Assembly (NCBI GenBank): GCA_035517615.1
Contig: DATIYM010000007.1
Span: 186,001 to 250,000, forward strand
From: AG25 sp035517615
GTDB lineage: Bacteria; Gemmatimonadota; Gemmatimonadetes; Gemmatimonadales; GWC2-71-9
Direction of reading: 5' to 3'
DNA: 64,000 nucleotides
Part shown: positions 44,372 through 52,275 of the stretch, piece by piece
Position numbering within the stretch: position 1 is the first letter of the stretch
Layout of the letters: each line of letters begins with the position of its first letter
Program-made: the position numbers and the translations under genes
Notes under the pieces: generated by a model
The model's database searches: none
Seen by the model: only the letters and a program-made list of their open reading frames with translations
What the model was told of the DNA's origin: nothing

Positions 44372-46108
44372 ATGACGCTCCGTAGGACGATTTTCGTCGG
44401 ATTTGGGCTCGCCGTCGTCGTGCTCGGTTTGCTGTCGATCATTTCCTATCAAAGCTCGGCGGATACGATTGCCAGCGCGCGCTGGGTGGCGCACACGCGC
44501 GAAGTGCTCGATCGCCTCGATGCGCTCGTCCAGCATGTTGCCGAGACCGAAGCGGCGTATCAGGAATTCATCGTTACCGGGGATTCCCGATCGTTGGCGG
44601 CGCCGGACAGCGCGTTCCGCGACACGCCACCCCTCCTGGCGGAACTGCGCCAGCTGACCGACGACAATCCGTCGCAACAGCAACGCCTCGCACAGGTGGC
44701 GAGCCTGGTCACGGAGCGCCTGCTCTGGAGCCAGCAGCTGATCGACACGCGGCGGTCGCAAGGCCTGGCGGCGGCGCGGCACCTGGGAGGAAGTCGGCGT
44801 GGCAACCCGCCCGCGCTCGAGCGTGCCGTCAACGAGATGAAGGCAGCCGAGCAGCTGTTGCTCGAGCAGCGCACGGGGACGCTCGAGCGGGTGGCGCGGC
44901 GCACCCGGCGCTTCATTCTGGCAGGTACCATGTTCGCCCTCTTCGTTGCGGTGCTCGCCGCGTTCCAGGTCAATCGTGAGCTGCGCGCGCGGCAGAAGAC
45001 CGAGCAGGTGCTGCGCGAGAGCGAGACCAGGCAGCGAGCGCTGACGGAGGGCGTGAAAGACTACGCGATCTTCTGGCTCGATCCCGAGGGCCGGGTCGCG
45101 AGCTGGAACGCGGGAGCGGAACGCATCCACGGATACCGAGCGGAGGAGATCCTCGGAGAATCCGCGTCCCGGTTCTACCCGGTCGAAGACAGTGCCCGGG
45201 GCAAGGCCCAGGAAGAGCTGAACGCCGCGACGCGCGACGGGCGGGTCGAGGACGAAGGCTGGCGGATCCGGCGCGACGGCAGTCGGTTCTGGGCGAATGT
45301 CGTGGTGACCGCGGTGCGCAACTCGGCAGGTCGGCTGCTCGGGTTTGCGAAAATCACGCGAGACATCACCGAGCGGAAGCATGGAGAGGAGGCGCTGCAG
45401 CAATACGCGGCGCAGCTCGAGGCGGCGAACGCGGAGCTCGACGCCTTCGCGTATTCCGTGTCTCATGACCTTCGGGCGCCGCTCCGCAGCATCGACGGAT
45501 TCAGTCAGGCGTTGCTCGAGGACTACGGCGACCGGCTCGATCAGACGGCCCGCGAGCACCTGGATCGCGTGCGCATGGCCAGTCAGCGCATGGCAGGGTT
45601 GATCGACGATCTGCTGGGGCTGTCGCGCGTCACGCGCGCGGAACTGCACCACGCGCCCGTAGATTTGAGCGCAATGGCGCAGTCGGTTCTGGAGGAGCTG
45701 CACGCGAGAAATCCGAAGCGCGAGGCCGAATTCGTGGTCGCGCCCGGCGTGGTCGTGGACGGCGACGCCCACCTGCTCAGGATCGTGCTCGAAAACCTGC
45801 TTTGCAACGCGTGGAAGTACACCAAGAACCGCCCCCACACGCGCATCGAGTTCGGGGCCACCCTCCAGGATGGAAAGCGCGCCTACTACGTGCGCGACAA
45901 CGGCGCCGGATTCGACATGGCCTATAGCGCCAAGTTGTTTGGGGCGTTCCAGCGGCTGCACACCGAATCCGAATTCGAAGGAACCGGCATCGGGCTTGCT
46001 ACGGTTCAACGTATCGTGCAGCGGCATGGTGGTCGTGTCTGGGCGGAAGGCGCCACGGGGCAGGGCGCTACGTTTTCCTTCACTCTCGGTCCCGGGAGTG
46101 AGGCCTAG
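44372..46108 (+). CDS. Sensor histidine kinase with CHASE3-like and PAS domains
   Basis: A 578-residue kinase. The first helix (about 7-27) and a second (about 180-198, RRFILAGTMFALFVAVLAAF) flank a helical periplasmic region of the CHASE3 type (ETEAAYQEFIVTGDSRSL). A PAS domain with PAC motif covers about 220-350 (GVKDYAIFWLDPEGRVASWN, GFAKITRDITERK). HisKA has AYSVSHDLRAPLRSIDGF with the phospho-acceptor His. HATPase_c has NLLCNAWKYT, DNGAGFDMAY, FGAFQRLH and GTGIGLATV. This is the bacteriophytochrome-related HK class. ATG 44372 replaces a longer upstream frame that would overlap the barrel gene. No response regulator is adjacent, so it is an orphan kinase here. Confidence 0.9.
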   Translation: MTLRRTIFVGFGLAVVVLGLLSIISYQSSADTIASARWVAHTREVLDRLDALVQHVAETEAAYQEFIVTGDSRSLAAPDSAFRDTPPLLAELRQLTDDNPSQQQRLAQVASLVTERLLWSQQLIDTRRSQGLAAARHLGGSRRGNPPALERAVNEMKAAEQLLLEQRTGTLERVARRTRRFILAGTMFALFVAVLAAFQVNRELRARQKTEQVLRESETRQRALTEGVKDYAIFWLDPEGRVASWNAGAERIHGYRAEEILGESASRFYPVEDSARGKAQEELNAATRDGRVEDEGWRIRRDGSRFWANVVVTAVRNSAGRLLGFAKITRDITERKHGEEALQQYAAQLEAANAELDAFAYSVSHDLRAPLRSIDGFSQALLEDYGDRLDQTAREHLDRVRMASQRMAGLIDDLLGLSRVTRAELHHAPVDLSAMAQSVLEELHARNPKREAEFVVAPGVVVDGDAHLLRIVLENLLCNAWKYTKNRPHTRIEFGATLQDGKRAYYVRDNGAGFDMAYSAKLFGAFQRLHTESEFEGTGIGLATVQRIVQRHGGRVWAEGATGQGATFSFTLGPGSEA

Positions 46109-46214
46109 TGGTCAAGGATGCGATCATCCAGCGCGGCCCTCACCAGACGGACGAACGAGAGCTTCGCGTGATTGGTGTTGCCCATACACAAACCGTATCG
46201 ACAGAGCTGCCTTC

Positions 46215-46973
46215 GTGACGCCGTGGGTGCGCTGGCTCCTCGCCGCCAACGTCGGGATGTTTCTGCTGACGAATGCGTTCCCGCAGATCGTGCCGCAGCT
46301 GGTGCTCGTTCCCGCACTCATCCCCGAGCGACCCTGGACTCTCGTGACATACATGTTCGTGCACGCGGGGGTCTGGCACCTCGTGTTCAACATGATCGCA
46401 TTGTACTTCTTTGGTCCGCGGGTCGAGGCGCGGCTGGGGGAGCGGCACTTCATTGGGCTGTACTTCGCGAGCGGGCTGATGGCCGCGCTCGCGTCACTGG
46501 TCTTCACGCCCGGCGCCGCGATCGTGGGCGCCTCGGGCGCGATTTATGGCGTGATGCTGGGATTCGCGCGCTACTGGCCCCGGTCCCTGATCTATATCTG
46601 GGGTGTGATCCCTCTCGAAGCGCGCTGGTTCGTGGTCGGCATGACTGTGCTGTCGCTGCTCGGCGGATTCGGCGGACTGAATCCCGGTCTCGCCCACTTT
46701 GCCCATCTCGGCGGATTTCTCGGCGGCTTCGCGTATCTCTTCTTGCTCGACCGCCGGCGGGGCCGCGTGCTCAAGGAATTTGTTCGTGCCCCATCCCGTG
46801 CATCCGACGCGCCCGACATGGCCGCACAGCGCTGGGCGACCATTCGTCTCGATGCGCTCCATCCGGTGAACCGCCAGGTGGTAGAGCCGTTGCTCCAAAA
46901 GGTCGCGCTGTCCGGGCCGACGAGCCTCACCGCCGATGAGCGGGCCGTGCTCGACCGTTTCAGCGCGCGGTAG
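46215..46973 (+). CDS. Rhomboid family intramembrane serine protease
   Basis: A 252-residue membrane protein with six helices. The catalytic dyad is visible: GASGAIYG (Ser in helix 4) and HFAHLGGFLGGFAYL (His in helix 6). FVHAGVWHLVFNMIALYFFGPRVE is the L1-loop/helix 2 signature with WH and N. The C-terminal 70 residues are soluble and charged. GTG 46215 is the only reasonable start; the frame runs on upstream but lies antisense-like inside the kinase gene and contains no ATG before the first helix. Substrate unknown. Confidence 0.93.
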   Translation: MTPWVRWLLAANVGMFLLTNAFPQIVPQLVLVPALIPERPWTLVTYMFVHAGVWHLVFNMIALYFFGPRVEARLGERHFIGLYFASGLMAALASLVFTPGAAIVGASGAIYGVMLGFARYWPRSLIYIWGVIPLEARWFVVGMTVLSLLGGFGGLNPGLAHFAHLGGFLGGFAYLFLLDRRRGRVLKEFVRAPSRASDAPDMAAQRWATIRLDALHPVNRQVVEPLLQKVALSGPTSLTADERAVLDRFSAR

Positions 46974-47105
46974 CACAGTCGTTGTCCTGTCTCGATCAGT
47001 TGCCGGATTTTCTCCGACCCGAGCCGGACGCCCGGAGCCCTCCTCTATGGCTCGCGTTTGGGTACGGCAGGTGGGTGGTCCGATCCTCCACTCCGCCTAA
47101 AGCTA

Positions 47106-47179
47106 TGCGCCAGCCGCGATTCGAACGCGGGACCTTCGGCTCCGGAGGCCGACGCTCTATCCAGCTGAGCTACTGGCGC
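47106..47179 (-). tRNA. tRNA-Arg (anticodon CCG)
   Basis: Acceptor arms GCGCCAG/CTGGCGC, D-arm AGCTCAGCTGGATAGAGC, anticodon loop CTCCGGA giving CCG (reads CGG), T-loop TTCGAAT. Discriminator A, no encoded CCA. It stands alone between the rhomboid and hybrid-kinase genes. Confidence 0.95.
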
Positions 47180-47281
47180 GTGGGGAAGACAGCAACTTAA
47201 CGGGCCCATCTCCCACCGGCTACTTGCGGGCCGAGGGCCTGTTTCCAAGCTTGGGGGTCCCCAAACGTCTTCCGAGGGGCT

Positions 47282-49414
47282 GTGGCGGGACGCAAAGCAG
47301 GGAAGCAGTCCGCGCGCGCGCCGAATCGGGCCGAGCGGATCCAGCTCGCTACCTATCGCATTTCCGAGGCCGCGCACACGGCCCGGACGCTGCACGAGTT
47401 ATACGGCGCGATCCATGGGATCGTGGGCGAACTCATGCCCGCCGAGAATATCTACATCGCGCTGTATGATGCCCAGGCCGACCTGATCAGCTTTCCCTAT
47501 TGGGTGGACGAGTTCGACCCCCCCTGCCCGCCTAAGCGGCCGGGTCGCGGGCTCACCGAGTACGTGCTCCGCACCGGGCAGGCCCTGCTGGCGGATGAGA
47601 CGCTGCACCAGGACCTCGAGCGCCGCGGGGAGGCCGAGCTGATCGGCGCCCCATCGCTGCAATGGCTGGGTGTTCCCCTCAAGGGGGGCGAGAAGACGAT
47701 CGGCGTGCTCGCGGTGCAGACGTACTCGGGGAACGTGCGCTATGGGCCGGAAGAGCAGCGCGTGCTCGAGTTCGTTTCGACGCAGATCGCGATGACGGTC
47801 GAGCGCAAGCGCGCCGAGCTCGCGCTGCGGGAGAGCGAGAGCCGGCTGGCGCGCGCGCAGGAGGCGGCGCACCTCGGGAGCTGGGAAACCGAGCTGCACA
47901 GTCTCGAGCGCCTGGATCGGAATCCCTTGTGGTGGTCCGATGAAGCGTACCGGATTTTCGGGTACACGCCTCGCAGCGAGCCGGTCTCGAGCGAGCTGTT
48001 CTTCCGCCTGGTTCATCCGGAAGACGTGCCGCGCGTCGAGGAGGCCCTGCGCCGGACCCTCGAACAAGGCGTTCCGTACGTCGTTCAGCATCGGGTGGTT
48101 CGCCCGGACGGGACCGAGCGGATTGTGGAGGAGCGCTGCTCGGTGATCCGCGACGCTACTGGGACGCCGCTGCGGCTCCTCGGGACGGTCCTCGACATCA
48201 CGGACCGCCAGCGTCTCGAGCAGCAATTCCTGCAGGCCCAGAAAATGGAAGCGGTCGGCCGGCTCGCGGCGGGCATTGCTCACGACTTCAACAACCTGCT
48301 CACCGCGATTCTTGGCTCCTGCGAGCTGCTGCGCGAACACGTCGGACCGGACAATCCGGATCGCGCGGACCTGGACGAGATCCGCGCCGCGAGTCTCCGC
48401 GCCGGCGATCTCATTCGCCAGCTGCTCGCGTTCACGCGGCAGCAGGTGCTCTCGCCGCACATCCTCGATCTCAATGAGGTCGTGCGCGGCATGGAGCCCA
48501 TGCTGCGGCGCGTGATCGGTGAGGATGTCTCGCTCCGCACCGCGGGCGCCGCCGGGCTCGGGTCGGTGCGCGCCGACCGCGGCCAGATCGAGCAGGTGCT
48601 CATGAACCTCGTCGTGAACGCGCGCGACGCGCTGCCGCGCGGTGGTCATATCACGATCGAAACGGCCAACGCGGAGCTCGACGCTTCCTACGCCGCGACG
48701 CACGCCCCGATCCCCGCGGGACACTATGCGCTCCTGGCGGTGAGCGATGACGGTATCGGGATGGATGCCGCAACCCGGGCCCGCGTGTTCGAGCCGTTCT
48801 TCACGACCAAGGGCAAGGGCAAGGGGACGGGACTCGGTCTGTCGACGGTGTACGGGATCGTGAAGCAGAGCGGCGGGTTCATCTGGGTGTACAGCGAGCC
48901 GAGCGCGGGAGCGACCTTCAAGATCTATCTCCCCCGCGTCGAGGCGAAGGCGACGGCCGCAGCGCCTGTACCGGCCCTCGCGCCGGTTCCCGGAGGCGAT
49001 GAGACGATACTTGTGGTGGAGGATCAGCCCGAAGTCCGGCGCCTGTCCGAGAAGCTGCTGCGGGTACGCGGATACACGGTGCTGGGCGCCGAAAACGGCG
49101 CCGAAGCCTTACGCGTCGCCGAGCAGCACGCCGGGCCCATTCATCTTCTCGTGACCGACGTGATCATGCCGGGCATGAACGGCAGGGAGGTGGCGCTGCT
49201 GATGTCGGCCGATCGGCCGACCTTGAAAGTGCTGTACCTCTCGGGGTATGCCGACGAATCCGTGGTGCACCACGGCGTGCTCGAGCCCGGGCTGGCGTTT
49301 CTTCAGAAGCCGTTCACTCCGGAATCTCTGGCGCGCAAAGTCCGCGACGTGCTCGACATGGGTGACGACAAGGATGACGATGGAGAAGAAGGAGCGAGTC
49401 AGCTGGCGGGATAG
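47282..49414 (+). CDS. Hybrid histidine kinase: GAF-PAS-HisKA-HATPase-receiver
   Basis: A 710-residue soluble kinase without membrane helices. A GAF domain covers about 25-175 (LHELYGAIHGIVGELMPAENIYIALYD ... LGVPLKGGEKTIGVLAVQ, here given in two parts). A PAS domain with PAC follows (about 200-320). HisKA has LAAGIAHDFNNLLTAI, with the phospho-acceptor His near 336. HATPase_c has NLVVNARDAL, DDGIGMD, FFTTKGKGKGTGLGLSTVYGI. A receiver domain (about 575-695) has VVEDQPEVRR and phospho-acceptor Asp in LLVTDVIMPGMNG, then Lys in LQKPF. The start GTG 47282 follows a 102-base spacer from the tRNA gene. The output partner is not adjacent. Confidence 0.9.
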   Translation: MAGRKAGKQSARAPNRAERIQLATYRISEAAHTARTLHELYGAIHGIVGELMPAENIYIALYDAQADLISFPYWVDEFDPPCPPKRPGRGLTEYVLRTGQALLADETLHQDLERRGEAELIGAPSLQWLGVPLKGGEKTIGVLAVQTYSGNVRYGPEEQRVLEFVSTQIAMTVERKRAELALRESESRLARAQEAAHLGSWETELHSLERLDRNPLWWSDEAYRIFGYTPRSEPVSSELFFRLVHPEDVPRVEEALRRTLEQGVPYVVQHRVVRPDGTERIVEERCSVIRDATGTPLRLLGTVLDITDRQRLEQQFLQAQKMEAVGRLAAGIAHDFNNLLTAILGSCELLREHVGPDNPDRADLDEIRAASLRAGDLIRQLLAFTRQQVLSPHILDLNEVVRGMEPMLRRVIGEDVSLRTAGAAGLGSVRADRGQIEQVLMNLVVNARDALPRGGHITIETANAELDASYAATHAPIPAGHYALLAVSDDGIGMDAATRARVFEPFFTTKGKGKGTGLGLSTVYGIVKQSGGFIWVYSEPSAGATFKIYLPRVEAKATAAAPVPALAPVPGGDETILVVEDQPEVRRLSEKLLRVRGYTVLGAENGAEALRVAEQHAGPIHLLVTDVIMPGMNGREVALLMSADRPTLKVLYLSGYADESVVHHGVLEPGLAFLQKPFTPESLARKVRDVLDMGDDKDDDGEEGASQLAG

Positions 49415-49458
49415 CGGACGTGGAGATCCGAGTTATCGAGAGTGCCGCGTGTGATGAA

Positions 49459-49533
49459 TCGGGGCGAGTGGATTTGAACCACCGACCTCCTGGTCCCGAA
49501 CCAGGCGCGCTAACCGGGCTGCGCTACGCCCCG
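49459..49533 (-). tRNA. tRNA-Pro (anticodon CGG)
   Basis: Acceptor CGGGGCG/CGCCCCG, anticodon stem CCTGG/CCAGG with loop TTCGGGA giving CGG (reads CCG), T-loop TTCAAAT, discriminator A. The C1-G72 first pair is usual for bacterial tRNA-Pro. Last gene of the six-tRNA cluster in transcription order. No encoded CCA. Confidence 0.95.
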
Positions 49534-49541
49534 AAACCTCA

Positions 49542-49615
49542 TGCGCCCAGGAGGAGTCGAACCCCCAGCCTTTTGGTCCGTAGCCAAACGCTCTATCCAG
49601 TTGAGCTATGGGCGC
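49542..49615 (-). tRNA. tRNA-Arg (anticodon ACG)
   Basis: Acceptor GCGCCCA/TGGGCGC, anticodon loop CTACGGA giving ACG, whose A34 is normally deaminated to inosine to read CGU, CGC and CGA. T-loop TTCGACT, discriminator A, no encoded CCA. It lies 8 bases upstream of tRNA-Pro. Confidence 0.95.
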
Positions 49616-49681
49616 TCATGCACAACATGCTTGGAATCAGATCACAGCTTGTAGTTTAGCTACTGATTACCAACCTTGAGG

Positions 49682-49755
<74 letters not shown>

Positions 49756-49761
49756 GGGGTA

Positions 49762-49837
49762 AACGCGGAACGCGAAACGCGGAAGTCGGAACTGTGGACG
49801 TCGTGCGTTCCGAGTTCCGCGTTCCGAGTTCCGCGTT
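49762..49837. repeat. Long hairpin of heptad repeats in the tRNA-Val / tRNA-fMet spacer
   Basis: Left arm 49762-49792 is built from heptamers AACGCGG, AACGCGA, AACGCGG and AAGTCGG. The right arm 49807-49837 is GTTCCGA, GTTCCGC, GTTCCGA, GTTCCGC. The 31-base arms are complementary at 28 positions around a 14-base loop. In the tRNA precursor it would form a stem next to the fMet 3' end and could mark a processing site. Confidence 0.75.
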
Positions 49838-49840
49838 CAA

Positions 49841-49914
49841 TAGCGGGGGTGGGATTTGAACCCACGACCTCCGGGTTATGAGCCCGGCGAGCTACCAGAC
49901 TGCTCCACCCCGCG
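49841..49914 (-). tRNA. Initiator tRNA-fMet (anticodon CAT)
   Basis: Anticodon loop CTCATAA (CAT) on the stem CCGGG/CCCGG, whose three G-C pairs are the initiator hallmark. D-stem A11-U24 as in E. coli tRNA-fMet. The 5' end CGCGGGG faces CCCCGCT, so position 1-72 is a C-U mismatch, in place of the common C-A mismatch. The mismatch still blocks use in elongation and marks it for formylation. Discriminator A, no encoded CCA. Confidence 0.95.
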
Positions 49915-49948
49915 TCGTGTACTCTGCGGCTTCAGTTCCGCTTCCAAG

Positions 49949-50021
49949 AGCGGGAAACGGGACTCGAACCCGCGACCCCAACCTTGGCAAGGTTGTGCTC
50001 TACCAACTGAGCTATTCCCGC
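49949..50021 (-). tRNA. tRNA-Gly (anticodon GCC)
   Basis: Acceptor GCGGGAA/TTCCCGC, anticodon stem CAACC/GGTTG with loop TTGCCAA giving GCC (reads GGC/GGU), T-loop TTCGAGT. The discriminator is U, as expected for tRNA-Gly. No encoded CCA. Confidence 0.95.
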
Positions 50022-50064
50022 ACGACGGCGAATTTAACTGACCCTTCCCGAACCACACCACCCC

Positions 50065-50152
50065 AGGCGGTTTGGCAGCCGAGGGCGGTCAGGCGGTTGG
50101 AGGCTGAGTCGTGTGACCAGGTTCCTTGGCCGCCCGACCGCTAAACCGCCCT
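50065..50152. repeat. Imperfect long inverted repeat in the tRNA-Gly / tRNA-Ala spacer
   Basis: AGGCGGTTTGGCAGCCGAGG (from 50065) faces CCGCCCGACCGCTAAACCGC (from 50130). Both arms consist of GCGGTT/AACCGC-like units at roughly 7-base spacing. The pairing is imperfect. Like the repeat at 49762-49837 it lies in a tRNA spacer and would fold between two mature tRNAs. Confidence 0.5.
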
Positions 50153-50156
50153 GCAG

Positions 50157-50229
50157 TGGAGGCGAGGGGGATCGAACCCCTGACCTCGTGAATGCCATTC
50201 ACGCGCTCTCCCAACTGAGCTACGCCCCC
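50157..50229 (-). tRNA. tRNA-Ala (anticodon GGC)
   Basis: Acceptor GGGGGCG/CGCCTCC contains the G3-U70 wobble pair, the identity element for alanyl-tRNA synthetase. Anticodon loop ATGGCAT gives GGC (reads GCC/GCU), T-loop TTCGATC, discriminator A, no encoded CCA. First gene of the cluster, 63 bases after the predicted start point. Confidence 0.96.
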
Positions 50230-50298
50230 ATTATATTTGGCGGCTCGATTTTCGCTTCCTGAAGGTACCGTAGACAGCCGTCTGGGCGGGAACACGGG

Positions 50299-50327
50299 AT
50301 CATATCGGCGTGTTTCACCCATGTCAA
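50299..50327 (-). promoter_or_regulatory. Strong sigma-70 promoter of the tRNA cluster
   Basis: Minus strand: perfect -35 TTGACA (50327-50322), 17-base spacer, -10 TATGAT (50304-50299, one mismatch). The start point is near 50292. It reads into tRNA-Ala, Gly, fMet, Val, Arg and Pro, which all lie on this strand with short spacers. It is among the best consensus matches in the window, as expected for stable RNA genes. Confidence 0.75.
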
Positions 50328-50403
50328 GCGATTCCAGCGCCGTACGGTGCAACTTTTCCGCCCCGCGGGCGTATGAGGGGCAAAACCCCGAACCAAGAGT
50401 TCA

Positions 50404-51396
50404 ATGCCCAAGCAGAGCCAGAAGAAGAAGACCGTTGCGGTCGCTCGCGGCAAGTCCCCCGCCAAGGGGACGCCGAGCTCGTCCGTACCCACCGCCCCCG
50501 CCAAGGCAAAGCCGGGCCGCAAGCGCGGCCGGCGCCGCGGCTTTCTCGCCGGATTGGGACAGCACGAGCACGAGCGGGATATTCTCGATCAGTATTTGCA
50601 CGAAGTGTCGAAGACGCCGCTGCTCACCCAGAAGGAGGAGATTGCGCTCGCCCGCAAGGTGCGCGCCGGCGATCAGGAGTCCATGCAGGAGCTCGTGAAG
50701 CGGAACCTCCGCTTCGTGATTTCGGTCGCGAAGAAGTATCAGAACCGCGGTCTGCCGCTTACCGACCTGATCGGTGAGGGCAACGTCGGTCTGCTCACGG
50801 CCGCCCGGAAGTTCGATCCCGACCAGGGGGTCAAGTTCATTTCGTACGCCGTGTGGTGGATCCGTCAGGCGATTCTCGCGGCGCTCGCCCGGCAGGGACG
50901 GACCGTTCGCGTTCCGTTGAACCGCACCGCCGATCTGTCGCGCATCGTGCGCACGGCCGAGTATCTGCGCCAGACGCTCAGGCGTGAGCCTACGCCCGAG
51001 GAAATCTCGGATGCCACCAAGCTGTCGCTCGAGGTGGTGCAGTCGCTCGCGGCCCTGAACACGGGTGACGTGCGGCTCGACGCCCCGCTCGACCCTGATG
51101 GCGACCGCTCGCTGATCGAGCGGTTCATCGCGGAAGATTTGCCCGACACGGAAGATCAGGCGATGGATCGCTTCCTGTCGGACGAGGTCGAGTCGGCGCT
51201 CAACACGTTGCAGCGCCGTGATGCCAAGGTGCTGCGCCTGTATTTCGGTCTCGATGGCGGTCGCGAGCACACGCTCGAGGAAATTGGCGGCATGCTCGGC
51301 GTTACCCGCGAGCGCGTCCGCCAGCTGCGGGACCGTGCGCTCAAGCGGTTGCGCGACGGCGATGTGGGGAAGGCGCTGGCAAGCTTCGCAGCGTAA
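50404..51396 (+). CDS. RNA polymerase sigma factor, RpoD/SigA family (sigma-70 group 1/2)
   Basis: A 330-residue sigma factor. The N-terminal 50 residues are Lys/Arg/Pro-rich and disordered. Region 1.2 starts at RDILDQYLHEVSKTPLLTQKEE. Region 2 has KRNLRFVISVAKKYQNRGLPLTDLI, GEGNVGLLTAARKFD and FISYAVWWIRQAILAAL (-10 recognition). Region 3 is LRREPTPEEISDATKLS and region 4 ends in TLEEIGGMLGVTRERVRQLRDRALKRL (HTH, -35 recognition). Region 1.1 and the non-conserved region of long RpoD proteins are missing, so it could be a compact primary factor or an RpoS-like alternative. It is divergent from the tRNA promoter and followed by a strong terminator. Confidence 0.93.
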   Translation: MPKQSQKKKTVAVARGKSPAKGTPSSSVPTAPAKAKPGRKRGRRRGFLAGLGQHEHERDILDQYLHEVSKTPLLTQKEEIALARKVRAGDQESMQELVKRNLRFVISVAKKYQNRGLPLTDLIGEGNVGLLTAARKFDPDQGVKFISYAVWWIRQAILAALARQGRTVRVPLNRTADLSRIVRTAEYLRQTLRREPTPEEISDATKLSLEVVQSLAALNTGDVRLDAPLDPDGDRSLIERFIAEDLPDTEDQAMDRFLSDEVESALNTLQRRDAKVLRLYFGLDGGREHTLEEIGGMLGVTRERVRQLRDRALKRLRDGDVGKALASFAA

Positions 51397-51430
51397 CCCA
51401 TTACACGACGCCACGACGCCACATTGCACG

Positions 51431-51464
51431 AAAGGCCGGGTCAGTTGCCCGGCCTTTTCTTTTT
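51431..51464 (+). terminator. Intrinsic terminator of the sigma-factor gene
   Basis: AAAGGCCGGG (51431-51440), 7-base loop, CCCGGCCTTT (51448-51457), then TTCTTTTT: a perfect 10-base stem with T-tract. It is nested in a longer inverted repeat (51405-51497) whose outer arms carry iterated ACGACGCCAC / GTGGCGTCGT units. It separates the sigma gene from mlaEFD. Confidence 0.9.
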
Positions 51465-51510
51465 CGTGCAACATGGCGTCGTGCAAGGTGGCGTCGTAGT
51501 TTAGTGCGCG

Positions 51511-52275
51511 ATGATCGAACGGATCGGCCGTACCGCCGTCGGCATGATCGAGGCCGTCGGACGCTGCGGCCAGTTCCTCCGAGGCATGACGAGCGCGCTC
51601 CCCGAGGTCCGGGTCTGGGGACGCCCCGCGCTCCTCCAGATGCGCCGGGTCGGCGTGGATTCCCTGCCCGTGGCCCTCTACATCGCGGCGTTCACGGGTG
51701 TCGTCCTCGCCCTGCAGGCGTCGTATACCTTCACCGGCACCGTGCCCCTCTATTTCGTCGGCACACTCGTGGGCAAGAGCATGATGCTCGAGCTCGGCCC
51801 CATGCTGGTGGGGCTCGCGCTCGCCGGCCGAGTGGGGGCGAGCATGGCCGCTGAGCTCGGGACCATGCGCGTTACCGAGCAGGTGGATGCGCTCGAGACG
51901 CTGGCCTACGATCCCCAGAGCTTTCTCGTGCTCCCTCGCGTCGTGGCCGGGACGGCGATGTTCCCCGTGGTGGTGGCGATCGCGATCGTCGTGGGCATCA
52001 TGACAGGCTGGCTCACGAGCCTCGTCCTGCTCAATCTCACGACGCCCGAATTCGTGAAGGGCCTGAAGCTGTTTTACGTGTTCAAGGACAGCTGGTTCGG
52101 ACTGTTCAAGAGCGCCACCTTCGGGTTCACGATCACCGTCGTGGGTTGCATGGTGGGACTCGCGACGAGAGGCGGTGCGGCGGGTGTGGGCCGCAGCACG
52201 ACGCAGGCCGTCGTCTACTCCGCCGTGCTCATCCTCGTGCTCGACGCCTTCTGGGCCGCCGTGCTCCTCAGGTGA
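51511..52275 (+). CDS. mlaE: MlaE-type ABC transporter permease (phospholipid transport)
   Basis: A 254-residue inner-membrane permease of the MlaE family, which moves phospholipids between the membranes. About five helices. Signatures: VGVDSLPVALYIAAFTGVVLALQ, FVGTLVGKSMMLELGPMLVGLALAGRVGASMAAELGTM (here in part: ELGPMLVGLALAGRVG) and MRVTEQVDALETLAYDP, all characteristic of the family. It is the first gene of mlaE-mlaF-mlaD, coupled to mlaF by GTGA. MlaB and MlaC genes are not adjacent, which is common outside Proteobacteria. Confidence 0.94.
   Translation: MIERIGRTAVGMIEAVGRCGQFLRGMTSALPEVRVWGRPALLQMRRVGVDSLPVALYIAAFTGVVLALQASYTFTGTVPLYFVGTLVGKSMMLELGPMLVGLALAGRVGASMAAELGTMRVTEQVDALETLAYDPQSFLVLPRVVAGTAMFPVVVAIAIVVGIMTGWLTSLVLLNLTTPEFVKGLKLFYVFKDSWFGLFKSATFGFTITVVGCMVGLATRGGAAGVGRSTTQAVVYSAVLILVLDAFWAAVLLR

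Noticed and set aside
50230..50235. TATAAT (minus strand) right next to tRNA-Ala as a promoter
   Set aside because: It touches the mature tRNA 5' end, so transcription would begin inside the tRNA, and no -35 lies at a proper distance. The TTGACA-17-TATGAT promoter at 50299-50327 is far better.
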